From contig NZ_AUAP01000042.1 in assembly GCF_000428785.1 (NCBI RefSeq), positions 1-9,005 of the forward strand: 9,005 bases of DNA. Direction: 5' to 3'. The translations under genes were made by a program, and so were the position numbers. Each line of letters opens with the position of its first letter. The first letter of the stretch is position 1. Below the pieces are notes generated by a model. The model searched no databases. It was not told the origin of the DNA and worked only from the letters and a program-made list of their open reading frames with translations. Source of the stretch: Conchiformibius kuhniae DSM 17694. Lineage in GTDB: Bacteria > Pseudomonadota > Gammaproteobacteria > Burkholderiales > Neisseriaceae. This document shows, in pieces, positions 1 through 5,328 of the stretch.

Positions 1-73
1 GCTGCCGTCCGACTTGCATGTGTAAAGCATGCCGCCAGCGTTCAATCTGAGCCAGGATCAAACTCTTATGTTC
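1..73 (-). rRNA. rrs: 16S ribosomal RNA, 5' end only (partial)
   Basis: Read on the minus strand, this stretch contains the universal bacterial 16S start (AGAGTTTGATCCTGGCTCAG, reading down from base 66) and continues into ATTGAACGCTGGCGGCATGC and the conserved CATGCAAGTCG helix, in the form typical of Neisseriaceae. The gene is transcribed leftwards and leaves the window at base 1, so only about 73 nt of roughly 1.5 kb is present. The mature 5' end near base 73 is placed by analogy with E. coli numbering, where the AGAGTTTG word begins at nucleotide 8; it could be off by a few bases. The leader and promoter lie immediately to the right. Confidence 0.97.
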
Positions 74-156
74 AATCTGACTAATTTATTCTGGTCTGCT
101 CAAAAGAAAGACGAAATCAAACGGGAAACAAGTCCCATTCGTCTGTCTGTCTTGGC

Positions 157-178
157 AGTGCGGGAATACACCCGCACT
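157..178 (-). other. Hairpin in rRNA leader
   Basis: A perfect 8-bp inverted repeat (AGTGCGGG at 157-164 and CCCGCACT at 171-178) encloses a 6-nt loop. It lies between the boxA-like site and the 16S start, inside the transcribed leader. No U-tract follows on the minus strand, so it is unlikely to terminate transcription; a role in antitermination complex assembly or pre-16S folding and processing is the likely reading. The pairing is seen directly; the role is inferred. Confidence 0.6.
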
Positions 179-193
179 TATCGGTAATCTGTT

Positions 194-205
194 TGTTAAA
201 GAGCA
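194..205 (-). promoter_or_regulatory. rRNA antitermination boxA
   Basis: On the minus strand this reads TGCTCTTTAACA, identical to the boxA core of E. coli rrn leaders. boxA RNA is bound by NusB-NusE (S10) and lets RNA polymerase resist Rho during rRNA synthesis. It lies about 120 nt upstream of the mature 16S end and roughly 70 nt downstream of the promoter, the expected order. A weak stem (CTGC 255-258 with GCAG 265-268) lies upstream where a boxB hairpin could be, but that is not convincing alone. Confidence 0.85.
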
Positions 206-279
206 AAAACAAAAAATCAAAACATAAAAAATTCACTACCGCAACAAGAAACTTCTGCGCCGCAGCAGCGAAAAACCGA

Positions 280-308
280 ACTATACGCACATAAACAAAC
301 TTTGTCAA
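280..308 (-). promoter_or_regulatory. Strong sigma70 promoter of the rRNA operon
   Basis: On the minus strand the -35 box is TTGACA (308 down to 303, consensus) and the -10 box is TATAGT (285 down to 280, five of six), with an ideal 17-bp spacer. Transcription would start near base 273, giving a leader of about 200 nt before the mature 16S end, with the boxA site inside it. The bases just upstream are moderately A/T-rich, which could act as an UP element. This is the best promoter match in the window. Confidence 0.88.
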
Positions 309-382
309 AGGATTTGACGGGAAATTTGGAAGAAAATGGGATAGCGGTTGTTTTTACTTGGTATTTATTTTTAATAAAGTTG

Positions 383-416
383 CAAAAAAGTTGCGGACGG
401 GCGTGATGCCGTCCGC
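383..416 (-). terminator. Intrinsic terminator of the DUF3579-GNAT gene
   Basis: On the minus strand a perfect 8-bp GC-rich stem (GCGGACGG, bases 416-409 pairing with 400-393, loop of 8) is followed by AACTTTTTT. It starts 10 nt after the stop codon of the DUF3579-GNAT gene at 427. It insulates that gene from the rrn promoter lying about 80 nt further on. The stem contains GCCGTCCGC, which loosely recalls the inverted uptake-sequence terminators of Neisseria but differs from the known uptake words. Confidence 0.85.
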
Positions 417-426
417 TTGACGCTGT

Positions 427-1278
427 TTATTTGAGGTTGTCGAGTTCGCAAACGAAGTGGTAGGCGCTGATTTCAAAGCCGTGTTGGAAGTAGATGCGGT
501 GGGCGGTGGTGCGCTCGCCGCCGACGTTGCTGTCGATGTGGATTTGGGCAACGCCGTTGGCACGGGCGATGCGCTGTACTTCTTGCAGCAGTCGGGTGCC
601 GTAGCCGTGTTTGCGGTATTGGGGAACGGTTACCAAGTCGTCAATGTGGATGTGTTTGCCGCTGACCAGATTGGTTTCTTCGCGAAAGCCGCACACGGCT
701 ACGGCATTGCTGCGCCCTTCTTCAAAGATGCCGAGCAAACGGTAGCCTTGCGCCCGTTGGACTTTGTTGATTTGTTCGACAAAGCCGTTGATGTCTTTGA
801 GTTTGGGGCGCAGGACGCTGAGTGCGGCAAAGGCGGCGGAGGTTTCGTGCGCGCCGATTTCGCGCAAAACGGCAGCAACGGAGTCGTCTGTTTCGGCGGC
901 TTTTTCGGCTTCGGTCAGCACGGGGGCAACGCAGGCAACGGCTTCGTTAAGCGGGGTCGGCTCGGTGTGGGCGGATTCGATGCCGGCTTCGGCAAGCAAT
1001 TGGGCGTAGGTCAAAACACGCAGGTTGTTGTCGTTGGCGAAGTCCATCAGGAAGCGGAACATGCCCGGATTGATTTCTTCGAGCTTGGGGGCGATGGCAA
1101 CGCAACGGATTTTGTCGAGCAGCACGGGACGCACCCATTCGTGGTAGGAAAGGCGGTTGTCTTTGTTGAACGAGGACAAAATCCCGCACAGGCGTTCTGC
1201 CCAATCGCTGGGGCGGAACACTTTGCCCTTGCCGGTTGTGCCGTGAATGATGATTTCTTCTGGATTGCAGACCAACAT
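427..1278 (-). CDS. DUF3579 domain - GNAT acetyltransferase fusion protein
   Basis: Predicted 283-residue soluble protein with two domains. Residues about 5-90 resemble the betaproteobacterial DUF3579 family (motifs IIIHGTT, FRPSDWAERLCG, and the F-L-M-D-F-A-N-D-N-N-L-R-V end), whose function is unknown. After a variable, alanine/glutamate-rich linker (about 91-140), residues about 143-279 form a GNAT N-acetyltransferase fold: the acetyl-CoA loop is RKHGYG (R222 to G227) within VPQYRKHGYGTRLL, followed by a motif B-like segment ending IYFQHGFE. The acetylated substrate cannot be told from sequence. The start chosen is the ATG at 1278; the frame stays open to a TTG at 1299, but that would leave only about 8 nt of leader below the likely -10 box. 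Neither start has a clear Shine-Dalgarno site. The gene is monocistronic, divergent from the peptidase gene, and ends in a terminator before the rrn promoter. DUF3579 and GNAT calls rest on remembered motifs. Confidence 0.85.
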   Translation of the reverse strand: MLVCNPEEIIIHGTTGKGKVFRPSDWAERLCGILSSFNKDNRLSYHEWVRPVLLDKIRCVAIAPKLEEINPGMFRFLMDFANDNNLRVLTYAQLLAEAGIESAHTEPTPLNEAVACVAPVLTEAEKAAETDDSVAAVLREIGAHETSAAFAALSVLRPKLKDINGFVEQINKVQRAQGYRLLGIFEEGRSNAVAVCGFREETNLVSGKHIHIDDLVTVPQYRKHGYGTRLLQEVQRIARANGVAQIHIDSNVGGERTTAHRIYFQHGFEISAYHFVCELDNLK

Positions 1279-1313
1279 ATGCCGATACCGAAAGTACAAT
1301 GAATAACAATCGG

Positions 1314-1319
1314 ATTATA
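1314..1319 (-). promoter_or_regulatory. Possible -10 box for the DUF3579-GNAT gene
   Basis: The minus strand reads TATAAT here, placing a start site near 1307, about 29 nt before the ATG at 1278. The matching -35 position (TTCAAG around 1342-1337) is poor and overlaps the -35 of the divergent peptidase promoter, so the two could compete for polymerase. A small inverted repeat, CCGAT (1321-1325) with ATCGG (1332-1336), lies in the spacer. Confidence 0.4.
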
Positions 1320-1337
1320 ACCGATGCGCCAATCGGC

Positions 1338-1366
1338 TTGAAAGCCCCGTTTTTGGGGGGTATAGT
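1338..1366 (+). promoter_or_regulatory. sigma70 promoter of the oligopeptidase gene
   Basis: TTGAAA (1338-1343) and TATAGT (1361-1366) are separated by 17 bp, each five of six to consensus. Transcription would start near 1373, 38 nt before the ATG at 1411. The spacer contains a CCCC-GTTTTTT-GGGGGG arrangement, with base composition unlike its surroundings. Confidence 0.7.
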
Positions 1367-1410
1367 TAAACTTGATTCACAATCTGCCAACGGAAGAAAG
1401 GTTTTCGACC

Positions 1411-3552
1411 ATGCACCGCCGCCATTTTTTGCAATTGGGCGCATTGGGCTTTGCCGCTTTGCATTTCCCTTTGTTTGCTTCGGCGCGTTTGCCCGCGCTG
1501 CCCGACACGCTCAAATCCAATCCGCTTTTGGACATGTCGGGGCTGCCGCGCTTTGCCGACATTCGTGCCAAGCACGTCAATGCGGCGGTGGACTTCGCAC
1601 TGGCGCACAACCGCCGCACCATCGCCAAGCTGACGGCAGGCAAACACACCACTTGGCAGGACTTTTACCTGCCGCTTGCCGATGCGGGCGACTTTCTTTC
1701 CCGCGTGTGGGGCGCGGTCGCGCATCTGGCTGCCGTTGCCAACAACGACGCATTGCGCCAAGCCCAAGAAACGGCTCAACAGAAAGTCAGCGAATTCAAC
1801 AGTTGGTACGGACGCCATCAGGGATTGTACCGCCGTTTCCAAGCCCTGCGCCGCGCCCCCGAATTTGCCCGCTACAGCCAAGCGCAAAAACAAGCCGTAG
1901 AAGACGCCCTGCGCGACTTCCGCCTGTCGGGCATCGGGCTGGACGCCGCCAAACAGCAACGCTACGCCGCCATCACCGCCCGCTTAAGCCGCCTGAGCAC
2001 ACGCTTTGCCAACAACGTTCTGGACGCCACCAACGCATGGGAAAAAATCATTACCGATGAAACACAACTGGCAGGACTCAGCGAGCCGGCAAAACAAAAC
2101 GCCCGCGCCGCCGCCGAAAGCAAAGGCAAACAAGGCTGGCGGCTGACACTGGACTACCCCAGCTACAGCGCCGTCATGACAAGCTGCGACAACCGCGCCC
2201 TGCGCCGCGAAATGTACACCGCCTACGCCACCCGCGCATCCGACCAAGGCCCCCACGCCGGCAAATGGGACAACGGCAACACCATACGCGAAATCCTCAA
2301 CCTGCGTTTGCAACAGGCAAAACTGCTGGGCTTCAAAACCTATGCCGACTACGCCCTGTCCGACCGCATGGCACAAAGCCCGCAACAAGTCATGGACTTT
2401 CTCAACGGCCTGCTGGACAAAGCCCGCGCCCAAGCCCGCAAGGAATGGGACGAACTGCAACGCTACGCCGCCCAAACACACGGCGCAAACCGGCTCGAAG
2501 CATGGGACGGCGCATACTACGGCGAAAAACTGAAAACCGAACGCTACAGCGTCAACCGCGAAACACTGCGCCCCTATTTTCCCGAAACCAAAGTCTTGTC
2601 GGGGCTGTTTGAAACCGCGCAACACCTGTTCGGCATCAGCGTCCGCGAACGCAAAGGCGTGCAGGTGTGGCACGACTCGGTGCGCTTTTTCGATGTGTTT
2701 GACGGACAAAACCGCCACATTGCCTCGTTTTATCTGGACATGTACGCCCGCGAAGGCAAGCGCGGCGGCGCGTGGATGAACGGCATCACCGACCGTTTGA
2801 CCACCGCCGAAGGCACTTTGCAAAAGCCCGTCGCCGTGCTGGTACTCAATTGCAGCGCCCCCGCCGCAGGCAAGCCTTCACTGTTGAGCCACGACGAAGT
2901 AACCACCCTGTTTCACGAATTCGGACACGCCCTGCACCACATGCTGACACGCATCGACGTGGGCGCGGTATCGGGCATCAACGGCGTGCCTTGGGACGCG
3001 GTGGAGTTTCCCAGCCAAATGCTGGAAGGCTGGACATGGGACAAAGACGCGCTCAAACGCATCGCCGCCCATCACGAAAGCGGTGCGCCTTTGCCCGACG
3101 ACGTGCTGGACAAAATCGTGGCAGCCAAAAATTTTCAAGCGGCGCGGGCATTGGTGCGCCAACTGGAATTTGCCTTGCTGGATTTTCTGCTGCACTGGCG
3201 CGACACGCCCGCCGATGCGGGGCTGCTCAAACGCACGCTTGCCCGCATCCGCCAAGACGTTTCCGTGTCGCCCGAGCCGGAATGGACGCGCCGCAGCCAT
3301 TCGTTTTCGCATATTTTTGCGGGCGGATACGCGGCGGGCTACTACGGCTATTTGTGGTCGGAAGTGCTGGCTGCCGATGCCTTCGACCGTTTTGCCGCAG
3401 ACGGCTTGTTCAACCGCACCACAGGGCAGGCATTTTTGGACACCCTGCTTTCTCAAGGCGGGGCAAAAGAACCGATGGCGATGTTTACCGAATTTATGGG
3501 ACGCGCCCCCCGCAGCGACGCTCTGCTGCGCCAGCGCGGCATCGGCAAGTAA
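1411..3552 (+). CDS. prlC: M3 family oligopeptidase A-like zinc metallopeptidase with Tat signal
   Basis: Predicted 713-residue zinc peptidase of family M3 (oligopeptidase A / PrlC type), which cleaves short peptides, including released signal-peptide fragments. The catalytic HEFGH is at 502-506 and the third zinc ligand is probably E532, in VPWDAVEFPSQMLEGW. The C-terminal substrate-binding segment FSHIFAGGYAAGYYGY is also conserved. Unlike the usual cytoplasmic OpdA, it begins MHRRHFLQLGALGFAA: a twin-arginine motif (R3-R4, F6, L7), a hydrophobic stretch and an ASA cleavage site at about 23-25, after which the normal OpdA N-terminus follows. Export through Tat to the periplasm is therefore likely. 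The ATG at 1411 is chosen over the in-frame ATG at 1372 because GGAAGAAAGG (1392-1401) precedes it by 9 nt and because the earlier start falls at the predicted transcription start. An unrecognised gene follows after 65 nt. The symbol denotes the family; this may be a paralogue of the cytoplasmic prlC. Confidence 0.92.
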   Translation: MHRRHFLQLGALGFAALHFPLFASARLPALPDTLKSNPLLDMSGLPRFADIRAKHVNAAVDFALAHNRRTIAKLTAGKHTTWQDFYLPLADAGDFLSRVWGAVAHLAAVANNDALRQAQETAQQKVSEFNSWYGRHQGLYRRFQALRRAPEFARYSQAQKQAVEDALRDFRLSGIGLDAAKQQRYAAITARLSRLSTRFANNVLDATNAWEKIITDETQLAGLSEPAKQNARAAAESKGKQGWRLTLDYPSYSAVMTSCDNRALRREMYTAYATRASDQGPHAGKWDNGNTIREILNLRLQQAKLLGFKTYADYALSDRMAQSPQQVMDFLNGLLDKARAQARKEWDELQRYAAQTHGANRLEAWDGAYYGEKLKTERYSVNRETLRPYFPETKVLSGLFETAQHLFGISVRERKGVQVWHDSVRFFDVFDGQNRHIASFYLDMYAREGKRGGAWMNGITDRLTTAEGTLQKPVAVLVLNCSAPAAGKPSLLSHDEVTTLFHEFGHALHHMLTRIDVGAVSGINGVPWDAVEFPSQMLEGWTWDKDALKRIAAHHESGAPLPDDVLDKIVAAKNFQAARALVRQLEFALLDFLLHWRDTPADAGLLKRTLARIRQDVSVSPEPEWTRRSHSFSHIFAGGYAAGYYGYLWSEVLAADAFDRFAADGLFNRTTGQAFLDTLLSQGGAKEPMAMFTEFMGRAPRSDALLRQRGIGK

Positions 3553-3576
3553 GCATTTGAACATCATCAACATACC

Positions 3577-3592
3577 CTTGCACTTTTGCAAG
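3577..3592 (+). other. Small hairpin between peptidase and hypothetical gene
   Basis: CTTGCA (3577-3582) and TGCAAG (3587-3592) form a perfect 6-bp stem with a 4-nt loop, 24 nt after the peptidase stop and 25 nt before the next ATG. The sequence after it (CTGTTTAC) is a weak U-tract, so it could at most attenuate read-through. No promoter is evident in this 65-bp gap, so the two genes are probably co-transcribed. Confidence 0.35.
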
Positions 3593-3617
3593 CTGTTTAC
3601 ACGGAGAAAAACACGAT

Positions 3618-4199
3618 ATGCTCAACACGAAAGAACTGTTCCAACTGGTGCAGACATGGGAAGGCAACCCCGATGAATACGCCGCCTATTTTCTTTACAA
3701 GAAATTGAAAGAAGACGGCTGCGTCAATGCGGACGGCAAAGTGGAGCTGATTCAGCGAAGCGGCATGTTTTGCCCCGCGCCGTCGCCGCACTCGCGGGAA
3801 GACTTGGGCAAGCGCATCCGCGCCCGCATCATCAACATCAACCGCATTTCCGAAATCTACTGCCAAATCCACTGCCTCACCTGCATCAACTTCCAAAAAG
3901 AGGAGGAAGTCGCCCGCCGCAAGCACACACGCCAGCAGGATTTGCTCGCCAACCAAAGCATTTTGAGCGACCGCGAACGCGAGGAGCTGCTGTATCTGAA
4001 CCGTTGGCTGCACGACCGCAAAGAGCGTTCGTATTTTACCCAATACGATGAATACGTTCAGGAATACTGCATCAAGATGTACAAGGTGTTTTTGTCGGAC
4101 GCCGAGTCGTTTCTCGTGCCGAAAAACGATGTGATGAAAATTGTGGGCGAAGAATTGTTGCTGCAATTGTCGGAAAAGCCGTTGAACAGCAGCAGTTGA
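3618..4199 (+). CDS. Hypothetical protein, 193 aa
   Basis: Not recognised. Predicted 193-residue protein, soluble (no signal peptide or membrane segment), rich in charged residues and probably mostly helical. It starts MLNTKELFQLVQTWEG and contains a cysteine cluster C-x3-C-x2-C at 82, 86 and 89 (IYCQIHCLTCINF), plus single cysteines at 35, 52 and 151. The spacing resembles the radical-SAM triad, but the protein is too short and lacks the rest of that fold; metal binding is only a possibility. A lysine/arginine/glutamate-rich helix follows (about 94-125). The ATG at 3618 is supported by GGAG at 3603-3606, 11 nt upstream. Its codon use resembles its neighbours and the frame is intact, so it is likely a real gene. 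It lies 65 nt downstream of the oligopeptidase in the same direction and ends against a hairpin shared with the converging pilin gene. Confidence 0.8.
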   Translation: MLNTKELFQLVQTWEGNPDEYAAYFLYKKLKEDGCVNADGKVELIQRSGMFCPAPSPHSREDLGKRIRARIININRISEIYCQIHCLTCINFQKEEEVARRKHTRQQDLLANQSILSDREREELLYLNRWLHDRKERSYFTQYDEYVQEYCIKMYKVFLSDAESFLVPKNDVMKIVGEELLLQLSEKPLNSSS

Positions 4200-4200
4200 T

Positions 4201-4254
4201 GCCGCTTTGACGCGACAAAGCGGCGGTTTGACGAAGCGGGGCAAAAAGCCGCTT
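4201..4254. terminator. Hairpin pair between converging genes, probable bidirectional terminator
   Basis: GCCGCTTTG (4201-4209) and CAAAGCGGC (4216-4224) form a perfect 9-bp stem one base after the stop codon of the hypothetical gene. A second stem, AAGCGG (4234-4239) with CCGCTT (4249-4254), lies 8 nt beyond the pilin stop. AAGCGGC (4218-4224) can alternatively pair with GCCGCTT (4248-4254), so the structures are mutually exclusive. Neither strand has a strong U-tract, so efficiency is uncertain, but position between convergent stop codons supports a terminator role. Confidence 0.5.
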
Positions 4255-4262
4255 GTTGCCTG

Positions 4263-4757
4263 TTACATGGTGTTTTTGCAGGCGGCAGGCACGTGCTTGG
4301 GTTTCCACGACGGGGCGTTGTTGGCTTTGGCTTCGCAGTGCCATGTGGCATCGCCCAAGCGGGTCAGGGTGATGGTTGCGCCCTGTATGCCTTTAAACGA
4401 TTCTTTGCCGAAGGTGGCGGTCAGGCTTTTGAAGCGTTTGCCGTTTTCGTATTCTATTTTTGCGTTGAAAATCAGGTTGGAGGCGGGGTCGTTGCCGTCC
4501 ATGCCGATGTATTCGTACAGCTCGCCGCCAATCAGCTTGCCGTCTTCATTTTTGTTTACGGTCGGCACGCCGCCTTGCGAAATGATGGTGTCGATGATGG
4601 TGCGGGCGCTGTTTATCTCGTAAAACACGCGGCTGACTTGGGTTTTGACCACGTAGTCCTGATACATGGGCAGCGCCAATGCCGCCAACACGCCGATAAT
4701 CGCCAACACAATCATCAGCTCGATGAGCGTAAAACCTGTTTGTTTGTTCGGGTTCAT
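4263..4757 (-). CDS. Type IV prepilin (major pilin-like, PilA/PilE family)
   Basis: Predicted 164-residue type IVa prepilin, the subunit of retractile pili used for adhesion, twitching and DNA uptake. The short leader MNPNKQTG is cut after G8 by prepilin peptidase PilD, and the mature protein begins F-T-L-I-E with the invariant E5. The hydrophobic alpha1-N helix follows (IELMIVLAIIGVLAALALP, then MYQDYV). The C-terminal D-region has two cysteines, C141 and C160, likely disulfide-bonded, around WKPKHVPAAC. This resembles the PilA-type pilins of Kingella, Eikenella and Moraxella (pattern FKPKxC) more than gonococcal PilE. The ATG at 4757 is fixed by the leader motif and by AGAGGAA five bases upstream; the longer open frame to 4949 is rejected. 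A 6-bp-stem hairpin (4780-4796) lies just before the ribosome site. The TfpB-like accessory gene is divergent, about 570 bp away. Only one pilin gene is visible here, with no silent cassettes. Confidence 0.93.
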   Translation of the reverse strand: MNPNKQTGFTLIELMIVLAIIGVLAALALPMYQDYVVKTQVSRVFYEINSARTIIDTIISQGGVPTVNKNEDGKLIGGELYEYIGMDGNDPASNLIFNAKIEYENGKRFKSLTATFGKESFKGIQGATITLTRLGDATWHCEAKANNAPSWKPKHVPAACKNTM

Positions 4758-4840
4758 GGTGGTTCCTCTTTTCGGTGTGCGCCCGTGCTGCGGGCGGAAA
4801 GCGGTTGCTGTCTTGCGGCGCGGGCGCGGACGCATCGGGT

Positions 4841-4870
4841 TTGTAACCCTGCGGGGCGGGGCGGTATAAT
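4841..4870 (+). promoter_or_regulatory. Possible plus-strand promoter facing the pilin promoter
   Basis: TTGTAA (4841-4846) and a consensus TATAAT (4865-4870) are 18 bp apart, inside the pilin leader but on the opposite strand. It would start near 4877, the same point as the pilin promoter but running right through element A towards the accessory gene at 5329. The -35 box overlaps a 5-bp stem (GGGTT 4837-4841, AACCC 4845-4849). No reading frame lies directly downstream. Sequence match only. Confidence 0.4.
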
Positions 4871-4883
4871 GGCAGGTGGTGGA

Positions 4884-4913
4884 AAAATACCGTGCCTGTG
4901 CGGGGATTGTCAA
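4884..4913 (-). promoter_or_regulatory. Probable sigma70 promoter of the pilin gene
   Basis: On the minus strand TTGACA (4913 down to 4908, consensus) and TATTTT (4889 down to 4884, four of six) are 18 bp apart. The start would be near 4877, giving a leader of about 120 nt that contains GGGTT-N3-AACCC (4837-4849) and a stem just before the ribosome-binding site. No sigma54 signature (GG-N10-GC with flanking consensus) was found in the 190 bp upstream of the gene, unlike many PilA promoters. Confidence 0.55.
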
Positions 4914-4974
4914 TGCGGCGGAAACGGCGGGGCTTGGGCGTGTCATCAATTAGCCAAAAAAACGCCGCACCGTC

Positions 4975-4994
4975 ATTCCCGCGCCAGTGGGAAT
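4975..4994. repeat. dRS3 repeat, left copy in element A
   Basis: An exact ATTCCC-N8-GGGAAT word with spacer GCGCCAGT. In meningococci, dRS3 copies flank RS repeats in intergenic mosaic elements and are known targets for filamentous prophage insertion. Here it is preceded by CCGTC and forms the outer arm of the core of element A. Confidence 0.85.
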
Positions 4995-5052
4995 CCAAGT
5001 CGAAGCACGAGAAACCTTGATAAAACATGGCTTGCCAAGCATCGGGAGGTGG

Positions 5053-5072
5053 ATTCCCGCATTCGCGGGAAT
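5053..5072. repeat. dRS3 repeat, right copy in element A
   Basis: An exact ATTCCC-N8-GGGAAT word with spacer GCATTCGC, followed by GACGG. The flanking GACGG complements the CCGTC before the left copy, so the two copies face each other as a larger inverted repeat of about 25 bp per arm. Confidence 0.85.
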
Positions 5073-5251
5073 GACGGATTTTTTATATTGCACTGAATTT
5101 TCAGCACAAAAAATTAATTGATGACACGCCCTAGTATTCTTATTCTATTTTTGCTGCCGATTCAATGTGTTTGCCGCTTGCCTGTGGGCAGTTGCAAGCA
5201 AATTGCGTGCTAGTTTGGGATTTTTGAAAAAAATTTCTGCCTTGCCGGCAG

Positions 5252-5280
5252 TTGTTGTGTTTGTGTCATAAGCTTATGGT
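5252..5280 (+). promoter_or_regulatory. Weak candidate promoter for the tfpB-like gene
   Basis: TTGTTG (5252-5257) and TATGGT (5275-5280) are 17 bp apart, placing a start near 5287, about 42 nt before the ATG at 5329. Matches are three and four of six. The 197 bp between element A and this gene hold nothing else beyond short stems (CTGCC 5237-5241 with GGCAG 5247-5251; GCTTGC 5176-5181 with GCAAGC 5194-5199). This is the best promoter candidate there, but it is weak. Confidence 0.3.
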
Positions 5281-5328
5281 TTGCGCTTGTGCGCTCCGGC
5301 GCGGGGCGCGAAACGGGACGGGTGTGTG

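Larger units (their letters stand above)
4936..5131. mobile_element. MITE-like element A (IS5-type ends, dRS3 core)
   Basis: A 196-bp element with perfect 17-bp terminal inverted repeats, GGGCGTGTCATCAATTA (4936-4952) and its complement (5115-5131), matching the end of the IS5-family element at 8729. It encodes nothing. Flanks are TT on the left and TA on the right, so the expected TA duplication is one base off. Inside lie two inverted palindromes of the neisserial dRS3 form (4975-4994 and 5053-5072), around a spacer containing AAACATGGCTTG and ATCGGG, which recurs in elements B and C. It lies between the pilin gene and the divergent accessory gene. Two further copies, at 8334 and 8531, make this a repeat family. 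Reading it as a non-autonomous derivative moved by the IS is inference. Confidence 0.88.

Noticed and set aside
117..308. 63-codon minus-strand frame next to the 16S gene
   Set aside because: It covers the rRNA leader, boxA and promoter, which explain the sequence fully.
457..1302. Long plus-strand frame (281 codons) opposite the DUF3579-GNAT gene
   Set aside because: It is the mirror of a real gene with recognisable domains on the minus strand; its translation is glycine/phenylalanine/valine-rich with no domain or ribosome site.
1984..2823. Long minus-strand frame inside the oligopeptidase gene, and similar minus-strand frames at 2878-3591 and 6282-7241
   Set aside because: All lie antisense to genes with conserved motifs; the compositions (A, V, G, F-rich) are those of shadow frames in GC-rich coding DNA.
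3861..3884. Radical-SAM Fe-S motif (C-x3-C-x2-C) in the 193-residue protein
   Set aside because: The protein is too short and lacks other radical-SAM motifs; the spacing alone is not enough for a functional call.
4758..4949. N-terminal extension of the pilin frame upstream of 4757
   Set aside because: The prepilin leader with G8-F cleavage and the strong ribosome site fix the start at 4757; the extension would cover the promoter and leader.
4936..5131. Correia (NEMIS) element
   Set aside because: The terminal repeats do not match the Correia TATAGTGGATTA-type ends; they match the IS5-family element instead.
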